The notes: generated by a model not told the origin, from the letters alone. DNA of 5,555 nt from an uncultured Lachnospiraceae bacterium (GCA_949935685.1 CATLGN010000138.1:1-5555); one strand, 5' to 3'. Shown: positions 1 through 4,252, counted from the stretch's first letter. Translations and numbers: made by a program.

Positions 1-55
1 GTTGTTACTCATATTTACAGCACTGTCTTACATAGACAACCATAAAAAGAAATAA
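1..55 (+). CDS. Holin-like type I toxin peptide, copy 1 (3' part only)
   Basis: Only the last 17 codons and the TAA stop (53-55) are inside the window; the start lies upstream of position 1. All visible bases, and the six that follow, are identical to the second copy at 420-480. The encoded end reads as a hydrophobic stretch followed by YIDNHKKK, a positively charged tail. That shape (one membrane segment, then a short basic C-terminus) is typical of the small holin-like/TxpA-BsrG class of type I toxins in Firmicutes, which insert into the cell's own membrane. The stop codon lies inside the left arm of a terminator hairpin. An antisense RNA gene with a good promoter faces it from the right (43-142). 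The identification rests on the complete second copy and its RNA context; no homology search was possible. Confidence 0.65.
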   Translation, partial: LLLIFTALSYIDNHKKK

Positions 56-142
56 GCATCCCGCCCTGACAAAGTTGGATGCTTATTTTTTATTGAACAT
101 TTAACTGAGGGCACATCGGAACTCGTGTCCGATCACCTTTCT
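43..142 (-). ncRNA. Antisense antitoxin RNA of unit 1 (predicted)
   Basis: A promoter on the - strand at 149-177 would start an RNA at the A opposite position 142. It would run left through a small hairpin (115-133) and end after the hairpin at 47-91, whose - strand copy is followed by TTTCTTTTTA. The RNA is about 100 nt and is fully complementary to the 3' end of the toxin message, including the last codons. This convergent, 3'-overlapping layout is the one described for txpA/RatA and bsrG/SR4 of Bacillus subtilis. Boundaries are inferred from promoter and terminator positions only. Confidence 0.6.
47..91. terminator. Bidirectional terminator at the toxin 3' end, unit 1
   Basis: AAATAAGCATCC (50-61) pairs perfectly with GGATGCTTATTT (77-88). 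A G-U and two A-T pairs extend the stem to 47/91, around a 15-nt loop. The + strand continues in a T run (86-91) and the - strand reads TTTCTTTTTA, so the hairpin can stop transcription from both sides. The toxin stop codon (53-55) is inside the stem. Confidence 0.75.
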
Positions 143-148
143 AAGTAG

Positions 149-177
149 ATTATACATGAGAGCCGCCTGTTTTGCAA
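149..177 (-). promoter_or_regulatory. Antitoxin RNA promoter, unit 1
   Basis: Read on the - strand, TTGCAA (177-172) is followed after exactly 17 bases by a perfect TATAAT (154-149). The same elements with the same spacing recur in unit 2. The -35 box falls in the loop of the hairpin at 159-185. Confidence 0.7.
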
Positions 178-189
178 GCGGCTCTTTTT
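159..189 (+). terminator. Distal terminator of the toxin message, unit 1
   Basis: AGAGCCGC (159-166) and GCGGCTCT (178-185) form an 8-bp GC-rich stem with an 11-nt loop, followed by TTTTT (185-189). A + strand transcript that reads through the first hairpin would end here, giving a message that spans the whole antitoxin gene. The hairpin overlaps the antitoxin -35 box and spacer on the opposite strand. Confidence 0.6.
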
Positions 190-284
190 ACAACGAATCA
201 CCTTCATAAGAACGCATTGTAACCAACTGTAACCATTGTCTTCAACTGTCTAAAATACACTTTATCCTCTAAAGCATATTATAA

Positions 285-313
285 TTGAACGCTGCATTCT
301 TCCATGCTACAAT
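285..313 (+). promoter_or_regulatory. Toxin promoter, unit 2
   Basis: TTGAAC (285-290) is followed by 17 bases and TACAAT (308-313). A TG at 305-306 makes an extended -10. Transcription would start near 320, giving a leader of about 75 nt before the toxin ATG. A perfect TATAAT at 280-285 has no convincing -35 and overlaps this -35, so it is the weaker choice. Confidence 0.6.
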
Positions 314-358
314 CAACTTGTACGATCGAAAAGAAAGCAGGATGCGGTTTTCCGATGG

Positions 359-388
359 GTGCCCTCTAGTCTTTACGAAAGAGGGTGG
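359..388 (+). promoter_or_regulatory. Hairpin hiding the toxin ribosome binding site
   Basis: CCCTCT (362-367) is the exact complement of AGAGGG (380-385), which is the Shine-Dalgarno region of the toxin (GAGG at 381-384, 9 bases before the ATG at 394). Wobble pairs can extend the stem by two. In the RNA the ribosome site would be double-stranded, as in several studied type I toxin messages. The left arm is also complementary to GAGGGCAC at 530-537, which gives an alternative long-range pairing. Confidence 0.55.
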
Positions 389-393
389 TGCTT

Positions 394-474
394 ATGAACA
401 CAATGGAAGTTCTTACATTGTTGTTACTCATATTTACAGCACTGTCTTACATAGACAACCATAAAAAGAAATAA
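394..474 (+). CDS. Holin-like type I toxin peptide, copy 2
   Basis: This is a complete 26-residue gene. The peptide starts MNTMEVLTLLLL, continues as one uninterrupted hydrophobic segment (about residues 5-19), and ends YIDNHKKK. The arrangement (short polar start, xxEVLxL, membrane helix, acidic/polar turn, lysine tail) is that of the holin-like type I toxins of Firmicutes, whose excess disrupts the cell's own membrane. The start at 394 is chosen because GAGG at 381-384 is 9 bases upstream; an ATG at 403 would be too far. Supporting context is an extended -10 promoter (285-313), a leader hairpin over the ribosome site, a stop codon inside a terminator, and a convergent antisense RNA with a strong promoter. 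An unrelated membrane micropeptide is possible, but the RNA architecture argues for a toxin-antitoxin locus. Confidence 0.72.
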   Translation: MNTMEVLTLLLLIFTALSYIDNHKKK

Positions 475-566
475 GCATCCAACACTGCCCAAAGTTTAGG
501 ATGCTTATTTCTTTATTAAGCTAATAACTGAGGGCACATCGGAAGATCAATTCCGATCGCCTTTCT
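462..566 (-). ncRNA. Antisense antitoxin RNA of unit 2 (predicted)
   Basis: The - strand promoter at 573-601 would start this RNA at the A opposite 566 and the hairpin at 465-514 would end it near 462, about 105 nt. It contains a hairpin (538-557, 7-bp stem ATCGGAA/TTCCGAT, 6-nt loop) followed by GTGCCCTC, the same bases as in the toxin leader (359-366). The RNA is antisense to the toxin 3' end and may also touch the toxin ribosome site through CCCTC. Its stem is shared with the unit 1 RNA while the loop sequence differs. Ends are inferred, not measured. Confidence 0.62.
465..514. terminator. Bidirectional terminator at the toxin 3' end, unit 2
   Basis: A perfect 16-bp stem, 465-480 with 499-514, encloses an 18-nt loop. 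It covers the last toxin codons and the TAA. The - strand T tract (TTTCTTTTTA) is better than the + strand one, so it most clearly ends the antitoxin RNA. Confidence 0.75.
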
Positions 567-572
567 AACTAG

Positions 573-601
573 ATTATACATGAGAGCCGCCTGTTTTGCA
601 A
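573..601 (-). promoter_or_regulatory. Antitoxin RNA promoter, unit 2
   Basis: On the - strand TTGCAA (601-596), 17 bases, then TATAAT (578-573). It is the same as in unit 1 and close to the sigma-A consensus, so constitutive antitoxin synthesis is expected. Confidence 0.72.
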
Positions 602-613
602 GCGGCTCTTCAT
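583..613 (+). terminator. Distal hairpin of the toxin message, unit 2
   Basis: The stem AGAGCCGC (583-590) / GCGGCTCT (602-609) is identical to unit 1, but the following T run is broken to TTCATA. Termination of the + strand transcript here is probably weaker than in unit 1. Confidence 0.4.
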
Positions 614-680
614 ACAACAAATCACCTTCAAAAAACGCATTGTAACCAACTGTAACCATTGTCTTCAAATTTGCAAACAC

Positions 681-719
681 AAAAAAAGAACGGAAACGCT
701 GATAAATTCAACGTTTCCG
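681..719 (-). terminator. Terminator of tRNA-Gly(GCC)
   Basis: On the - strand, an 8-bp stem CGGAAACG/CGTTTCCG (arms 712-719 and 691-698) with a 13-nt loop is followed by TTCTTTTTTTG. It lies 14 bases downstream of the tRNA 3' end, as expected for a single-gene tRNA transcript. Confidence 0.8.
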
Positions 720-732
720 CTTCTCTCACAAG

Positions 733-804
733 AGCACGAGACGGGATTCGAACCCGCGACCCTCGCCTTGGCAAGGCGATACTCCACCACTGAGCCACTC
801 GTGC
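733..804 (-). tRNA. tRNA-Gly, anticodon GCC
   Basis: The - strand folds as a complete cloverleaf. The acceptor stem is GCACGAG/CTCGTGC, the D arm contains AGTGGTGGAG, and the anticodon stem TCGCC/GGCGA carries the loop TTGCCAA (anticodon opposite 770-772). The T arm is GCGGG-TTCGAAT-CCCGT and the discriminator is U at 733. U73 is normal for bacterial glycine tRNAs. No CCA is encoded, so the end must be added by nucleotidyltransferase. It reads GGC and GGU codons. It has its own promoter and terminator. Confidence 0.97.
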
Positions 805-837
805 ATATAGTATAACAATTCCTCTTACTGCTTTAAA

Positions 838-866
838 ATATTAACACATAGTATTTAAAAAGTCAA
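838..866 (-). promoter_or_regulatory. Promoter of tRNA-Gly(GCC)
   Basis: On the - strand TTGACT (866-861), 17 bases, then TAATAT (843-838), with a start near 831 and a leader of about 27 bases. The -35 context GGTTGACTTTT is identical to that of the second glycine tRNA promoter at 1620-1648. Confidence 0.7.
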
Positions 867-980
867 CCAATAATTTCAGAACATTTCCTTTAAGATGATT
901 GGTAAAGCTTTTCCTTTTACTCCAATGTAAGGCATAATAAAAAAAGTAAACATATATTTGCAAGAAAGGAGACCACCGAG

Positions 981-1442
981 ATGAAAATCAAAAAATTTTT
1001 ATTGGTAACAGCGTCGGTCCTTGTATTGGGCAACAGTATGACTGCGTTTGCGGCGCCTGAAATAATGGCGGACGGCACGCTATTCGACGCAGAATATTAC
1101 GCACAGGCCAATCCTGACGTGGCGACAGTGTATGGCACAGATAAAAATGCGCTGTTTCAGCATTATACAATGTTTGGAAAATCCGAGGGAAGAACGGCCT
1201 GCGCGGATGCAACGCCGCAAATGCCATCCGACAAGTCTTATCAGGCAGATTGGGATTTAGACGGAATCGCATCATCATATGAATTCGCAGTCGGCGTTGA
1301 TGACGAGGAATCCTACCGTGAGCAGCCTGTGATCATTGTCTCCGCCGAAGCTGTTCAGGCAGATTTGGATTCCATTATCGAAATGGAAAGAAGAGATATT
1401 CTGAAAAAGCAATTAAGCAGTCCTTACTATTACTATCAATAG
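981..1442 (+). CDS. Small secreted protein with one NPDV/EGR-type repeat
   Basis: The product has 153 residues. A classical signal peptide fills residues 1-24 (MKIKK, a hydrophobic core, then TAFA before A25), so a protein of about 129 residues should be exported. Residues 35-71 form one recognisable unit: FDAEYY, then NPDV (44-47), a G, HY (61-62) and GKSEGR (66-71). Such units occur in tandem in many bacterial surface and secreted proteins; here there is only one, and its function is unknown to me. The rest is acidic and ends in the odd tail SSPYYYYQ. The start is supported by AAGGAG at 966-971, 9 bases before the ATG. A possible -10 (CATAAT, 933-938) has no good -35. The gene stands alone between two tRNA genes on the other strand and shares a terminator with one of them. 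The role is not assignable from sequence. Confidence 0.85.
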   Translation: MKIKKFLLVTASVLVLGNSMTAFAAPEIMADGTLFDAEYYAQANPDVATVYGTDKNALFQHYTMFGKSEGRTACADATPQMPSDKSYQADWDLDGIASSYEFAVGVDDEESYREQPVIIVSAEAVQADLDSIIEMERRDILKKQLSSPYYYYQ

Positions 1443-1463
1443 CATCGGCGCAATGCAAAAACA

Positions 1464-1491
1464 GGGAAGCCATTCATTTCGTTGGCTTCCC
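1464..1491. terminator. Shared bidirectional terminator of the secreted-protein gene and tRNA-Gly(UCC)
   Basis: GGGAAGCCA (1464-1472) pairs perfectly with TGGCTTCCC (1483-1491) around a 10-nt loop. On the - strand it is followed by TGTTTTTGC, a fair T tract ending the tRNA transcript. On the + strand the tail TTACAT is weak. The hairpin lies 22 bases after the + strand stop codon. Confidence 0.75.
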
Positions 1492-1505
1492 TTACATAAA
1501 AATAC

Positions 1506-1576
1506 AGCGGGTGATGGGAATCGAACCCACGTATCCAGCTTGGAAGGCTGGTGTTCTACCATTGAACTACACCCGC
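1506..1576 (-). tRNA. tRNA-Gly, anticodon UCC
   Basis: The - strand gives a full cloverleaf. The acceptor stem is GCGGGTG/CACCCGC, the D arm contains AATGGTAGAAC, and the anticodon stem CCAGC/GCTGG carries the loop CTTCCAA (anticodon opposite 1542-1544). The T arm is GTGGG-TTCGATT-CCCAT and the discriminator is U at 1506. No CCA is encoded. It reads GGA and GGG codons, complementing the GCC isoacceptor 700 bases away. Part of its transcription may also come by read-through from the anti-sigma gene upstream, which shows no clear terminator. Confidence 0.97.
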
Positions 1577-1582
1577 ATAGTA

Positions 1583-1613
1583 CGTGCTGACACCTAAGCA
1601 TCGTATCAGCACG
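1583..1613 (-). other. Hairpin in the leader of pre-tRNA-Gly(UCC)
   Basis: CGTGCTGA (1583-1590) and TCAGCACG (1606-1613) form a perfect 8-bp stem with a 15-nt loop, between the tRNA promoter and the mature tRNA. Neither strand has a T run after it, so it is not a standard terminator. It could protect or define the end of the upstream anti-sigma message, or mark a processing site. No function is proven. Confidence 0.5.
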
Positions 1614-1619
1614 CTATTT

Positions 1620-1648
1620 ATCATAACAGACAAAGCCGCAAAAGTCAA
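1620..1648 (-). promoter_or_regulatory. Promoter of tRNA-Gly(UCC)
   Basis: On the - strand TTGACT (1648-1643), 17 bases, then TATGAT (1625-1620). The -35 box contains the TGA stop codon (1647-1645) of the anti-sigma gene, so the promoter overlaps the end of that coding sequence. Confidence 0.7.
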
Positions 1649-2571
1649 CCTTTGACCTGTATTTTTATAATCCCCTCCAATACTTCCCGGGGAATCACAA
1701 ATTCCACACAGCCCATATACATTGGTGCCACATCTCCCTCATTGAACGCAATGACAATATTGCCATCCCGATTGATATAAAAGGAGGTTTCGTCCGTGAT
1801 CTGGCGGAAATTCCACTCCTCCACATCTTCATTTTCCAACCAATATATTTTATTCTCATCCGCCGCCATCTGTTCCCGCATCTGAGCCTTAATATTTTCA
1901 CTGATGGGCGTGATATAGTCCGCGCCCTCTGCAAACAAATCCTTCAGCGCGACACGCTCTCCGGTCTGCAGGTCGATCGTATAAAAATAATCCCATTCCG
2001 CCCCGCTGCCGGCTCCCTGATAGCAAATTAATTTCAGGGTAAAATATGCGTCTCCCGAACGGATGACTTCATGTTTTACAATAATATCCTGGTATCCTTC
2101 CTGCATCTTCAGATTTTCCTCAAACTCTGCAATCAACTGCCCCGTTATTGCCTCAATCTCCTGATTGATCTCCTCCGCGGTTTTCTGCAGTCTTTCCTGT
2201 TTTGCCTCGTCGGCGGCCTCTGTCGTTTGGGACGTATCGGACGTATTCTCCGTTATCAGTCCCGGCACTTCCACATCGGCCCTGTGTCTCTCATCCTCAT
2301 ACTGATAATCGCGGAATGTCACCGCCTCTACCAGCCTGCCGACGACAGGAATGCCGCTCATTGCATATGCCACGCCGGCCGACGTATTGGGCAGGATAAC
2401 AAAAACTGCCGCCGCTGCCGCTGCGCTTTTGAGCGCCAGCATCAGATTTCTCTGTCTCCTTGCTTCCCGTTTTCCTTGCGCTATTTTCTTTTTCATATTC
2501 TCTCTCTCCTCATCGGGCATGGACACACTTTCGTATGCTTCCCGTAATTTGTTAAATTCTTCCCGTTTCAT
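1645..2571 (-). CDS. Membrane anti-sigma factor, RsiV-like (DUF3298 type)
   Basis: This 308-residue protein is predicted to hold the ECF sigma factor encoded just upstream in an inactive state at the membrane. Residues 1-42 are a charged cytoplasmic part, the likely sigma-binding region. About 43-62 form one membrane helix rich in alanine. It is followed by AYAMSGIPVVG (68-78), a juxtamembrane motif I associate with this family; AYA resembles a signal-peptidase site, and signal peptidase cuts RsiV in Bacillus subtilis. The outside part has a Q/E-rich, coiled-coil-prone stretch (about 115-150) and then the RsiV-type ectodomain, ending with FYINRDGNIVIAF (264-276) and FVIP. In B. subtilis RsiV this domain binds lysozyme; whether this one does is inference. 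The start is supported by AAAGGGGG seven bases upstream. Only 18 bases separate it from the sigma gene, so the two form an operon. Confidence 0.85.
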   Translation of the reverse strand: MKREEFNKLREAYESVSMPDEERENMKKKIAQGKREARRQRNLMLALKSAAAAAAVFVILPNTSAGVAYAMSGIPVVGRLVEAVTFRDYQYEDERHRADVEVPGLITENTSDTSQTTEAADEAKQERLQKTAEEINQEIEAITGQLIAEFEENLKMQEGYQDIIVKHEVIRSGDAYFTLKLICYQGAGSGAEWDYFYTIDLQTGERVALKDLFAEGADYITPISENIKAQMREQMAADENKIYWLENEDVEEWNFRQITDETSFYINRDGNIVIAFNEGDVAPMYMGCVEFVIPREVLEGIIKIQVKG

Positions 2572-2589
2572 ACCGGTTCCCCCTTTCCA

Positions 2590-3072
2590 TCAGCCTTCCA
2601 TCTCCAGACGAAGCTTTTTAACGCCGCGATACAGACGGCTTTTGACCGTGTTAACATTTTCCTGCAGGATTTCCGCGATCTCTTCCAGTTTCAATTCCTC
2701 AAAGTATCGCAGCTCTATCACCGCCTTATCCTTCGGGGTAAGTGCGTCCAAAGCCCTCCGCAGATCCACATTTTCATATTGATCTTCATATCCTGTCTCT
2801 GCCGCTTCCTCTATGGAGACGCAGTTTCCCCGCTCTCTGCGGACAAAACGGAAAATCTCATTCATCATGATCCTGTAAATCCATGTTGACGCATACGCCT
2901 CCTGTTTCAGTCCGCCGCTTCCCCGTATTGCTTTATAAGCCCCGTTTTGCACAATATCCCCGGCATCCGCTTCATTATGCACAAAGCTCATTGCCAGTCG
3001 AAAGTAACGGTTATATTCTGACAGCAAAACCTGCTCCACACATGTTTCTTTCGAAAATTTTTCTCTCCTCAT
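2590..3072 (-). CDS. ECF RNA polymerase sigma factor, SigV-like
   Basis: This 160-residue protein has the two-domain ECF layout. Region 2 spans about residues 15-80, with DIVQNGAYKAI at 39-49 and TWIYRIMMNEIFRFVRR at 63-79 (promoter -10 melting and recognition). Region 4 spans about 104-158, with LTPKDKAVIELRYFEEL and a helix-turn-helix EEIAEILQENVNTVKSRLYRG (-35 recognition). The length is normal for ECF factors. The reading frame stays open far upstream, opposite the LacI gene, but the protein must start at 3072. There the family similarity begins and AAGGAGG (3093-3087) lies upstream, with a longish 14-base gap. It is followed after 18 bases by its membrane anti-sigma factor, the SigV/RsiV arrangement used for lysozyme and envelope stress in relatives. 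A matching ECF promoter lies just upstream, so positive autoregulation is likely. Confidence 0.9.
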   Translation of the reverse strand: MRREKFSKETCVEQVLLSEYNRYFRLAMSFVHNEADAGDIVQNGAYKAIRGSGGLKQEAYASTWIYRIMMNEIFRFVRRERGNCVSIEEAAETGYEDQYENVDLRRALDALTPKDKAVIELRYFEELKLEEIAEILQENVNTVKSRLYRGVKKLRLEMEG

Positions 3073-3112
3073 GCAACAATGCCCTGCCTCCTTTTTCCTT
3101 TTCTGATGATTA

Positions 3113-3139
3113 GACCCCTGCCATCCGAAAAAAGTTTCA
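3113..3139 (-). promoter_or_regulatory. ECF-type promoter of the sigma/anti-sigma operon
   Basis: On the - strand TGAAAC (3139-3134) is followed by 17 bases, including a run of six T, and then GGTC (3116-3113). TGAAAC with CGTC at this spacing is the pattern of SigV/SigW/SigX-type promoters, and a T run after the -35 is common in them. One base of the -10 differs (G for C). The expected start is about 3105, some 35 bases before the ATG. Confidence 0.65.
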
Positions 3140-3155
3140 GCTCTTTTCAAAAATC

Positions 3156-3164
3156 TGTTATGAT
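3156..3164 (+). promoter_or_regulatory. Extended -10 promoter of the LacI-family gene
   Basis: TGTTATGAT gives an extended TGn plus TATGAT (3159-3164). The -35 at 17 bases (TTCAGC, 3136-3141) is poor, which an extended -10 can tolerate. Transcription would begin near 3171. The -35 area overlaps the -35 of the divergent ECF promoter, so the two may compete. Confidence 0.5.
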
Positions 3165-3173
3165 TAGCATAAC
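3157..3173. promoter_or_regulatory. Candidate operator for the LacI-family regulator
   Basis: GTTATG (3157-3162), five bases, then CATAAC (3168-3173) is a perfect inverted repeat lying exactly over the -10 of the repressor gene. A third GTTATG follows at 3181-3186. Autorepression is the usual mode in the LacI family. The five-base centre is atypical, since most LacI-family sites have a central CG. Confidence 0.4.
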
Positions 3174-3207
3174 CACTTTTGTTATGGAAATCCAGAGGAG
3201 GATTGCA

Positions 3208-4209
3208 ATGGAAGAAAAACGAGTCAGAATCTGTGATATAGCCCGGGAGCTTGGTCTGAGCAGCGCAACCGTATCCAATGTACTGCATGGCAAGACAAAC
3301 AAGGTGTCTGACCGGACCGTTCGGCGGGTACAGTCGCTTTTGGAGGAACGGCAGTATATTCCCAGTATGGCCGGAATTCTGCTGGCCCGAAACGACTCTC
3401 ATATCATAGGCGTTATCGTAAACGACCATGAAAAATATGAAACCCATACGCTGGAAGATGTTTTTATCTCCGCCTCCCTGAACTGCCTTTCCACCGAAAT
3501 CGAAAAAAACGGGCGGTTTATGATGATCAAAAAAACCCGCGATATGGAAGAAATCATAAAATTTGCATCGATGTGGAATCTGGACGGCCTCGTGCTGATG
3601 GGATTTGGCGAGCAGGACTATACCAGCCTGCGCAGCCATATGCGCATTCCCTTCGTCGTATATGACGGTTATTGCAAAAATGCCGAACGCATTTACAATA
3701 TTACCATCGATAATTTTGACGGCGGTTTTCAGGTCGGTAGGTATTTCCGCCAGTGCGGTCATAAGCACGCTCTGTGCATTGCCGATAATCAACGCTGCAT
3801 GGATAAGGACCGCTATGACGGGTTCTGCGCCGGCTTTGGCCGGAATGCCGCCGATTTTATGTTGATTCCCATGCAAAAGGTACGGCGCAGGCAGTTTTAT
3901 CTGGAAAATCTCCAACGCCTGCGCAGTGTTACGGCCGTCTTTGCCGTCTCGGATTATTACGCCATCGACCTCATTCATTTTCTGCTTGCACAGGGAATCG
4001 CTGTGCCCGGCGATATGGCCGTGGCAGGCTTTGACGATACGCCCATGTGTGAAATGGTGTCTCCCACCCTGACTTCCGTCCGACAGGATTTGTCCCTGCG
4101 GGCAAAAATCGCACTGGAAAAGCTGCAGGCGCTGAAAGCGCGTCAGGAAACAGAAACGACCATTATGCTTCCCGTCCGGCTTATCGAACGATCCAGCACC
4201 AAATTGTGA
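3208..4209 (+). CDS. LacI-family transcriptional regulator
   Basis: This 333-residue protein has the usual length for the family. Residues 6-52 are the DNA-binding domain (ICDIARELGLSSATVSNVLHG, then VSDRTVRRVQSLLEERQYIPS). The hinge helix follows, and L59 aligns with the minor-groove leucine of LacI (before ARNDSHIIGVIV). The rest is a periplasmic-binding-protein-like effector domain, with VTAVFAVSDYYAIDLI (241-256), VAGFDDTPM (272-280) and SPTLTSVRQD (285-294). The ligand cannot be read from sequence. The frame is open back to 3079, but the start at 3208 is clear: AGGAGG at 3196-3201 is six bases upstream and the family domain begins there. It diverges from the sigma gene and precedes a MATE transporter 150 bases on, its most likely target besides itself. 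Confidence 0.93.
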   Translation: MEEKRVRICDIARELGLSSATVSNVLHGKTNKVSDRTVRRVQSLLEERQYIPSMAGILLARNDSHIIGVIVNDHEKYETHTLEDVFISASLNCLSTEIEKNGRFMMIKKTRDMEEIIKFASMWNLDGLVLMGFGEQDYTSLRSHMRIPFVVYDGYCKNAERIYNITIDNFDGGFQVGRYFRQCGHKHALCIADNQRCMDKDRYDGFCAGFGRNAADFMLIPMQKVRRRQFYLENLQRLRSVTAVFAVSDYYAIDLIHFLLAQGIAVPGDMAVAGFDDTPMCEMVSPTLTSVRQDLSLRAKIALEKLQALKARQETETTIMLPVRLIERSSTKL

Positions 4210-4215
4210 ATTCTG

Positions 4216-4252
4216 CATAAATTTGTCTCTTCATTTTTGTAAGAGGTTATGC
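4216..4252 (+). other. Imperfect hairpin after the LacI-family gene
   Basis: GCATAA (4216-4221) pairs with TTATGC (4247-4252) and CTCTT (4228-4232) with AAGAG (4241-4245), separated by an unequal internal loop. No long T run follows (GTTTAACTTTTG), so it is at best a weak terminator. It may equally be a pair of regulator half-sites. Confidence 0.35.

Larger units (their letters stand above)
1..245. repeat. Tandem direct repeat, copy 1 (left-truncated)
   Basis: This block matches 420-668. It runs from the toxin codons through the two hairpins, the antitoxin promoter and the TGTAACCA pair, and homology stops after CTTCAA at 245. The first 61 bases are identical between copies. Differences concentrate in the terminator loop (62-76), the spacer 92-102 and the small hairpin loop (121-127). 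The period is 419-423 bp. The left boundary is outside the window, so the true unit is longer and probably includes a toxin leader and promoter. Confidence 0.9.
420..668. repeat. Tandem direct repeat, copy 2
   Basis: This is the partner of 1-245. It is nearly identical in the toxin codons, terminator stems, antitoxin promoter and the 3' block ending CTTCAA at 668. It is different in the terminator loop (481-498), the spacer 515-525 and the antitoxin hairpin loop (545-550). Confidence 0.9.

Noticed and set aside
1..668. The repeats could be a CRISPR array or an insertion sequence.
   Set aside because: There are only two units, about 420 bp apart, with no short repeat-spacer pattern, no transposase and no terminal inverted repeats at the unit ends.
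733..804. The 3' end of tRNA-Gly(GCC) could be an attachment site for an integrated element.
   Set aside because: No second copy of the tRNA 3' end and no integrase gene are visible in the window, so there is no direct support.
988..1278. - strand open frame opposite the secreted-protein gene.
   Set aside because: It has no ribosome site and no domain, and it lies fully inside a gene with a clear signal peptide and start.
2071..2782. Overlapping + strand open frames of 65-158 codons opposite the sigma and anti-sigma genes.
   Set aside because: They are cysteine/arginine-rich, lack domains and ribosome sites, and mirror the codon pattern of the real genes on the other strand.
3079..3207. Longer start of the LacI-family protein at ATG 3079.
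   Set aside because: It would add 43 residues with no family counterpart and run across both promoters. ATG 3208 has AGGAGG at ideal spacing directly before the DNA-binding domain.
3073..4218. The - strand frame of the sigma gene stays open for about 380 more codons opposite the LacI-family gene.
   Set aside because: The extra translation has no recognisable domain, and the opposite strand encodes a full family-length repressor with a good ribosome site. The sigma similarity begins at 3072. The extension is a shadow.
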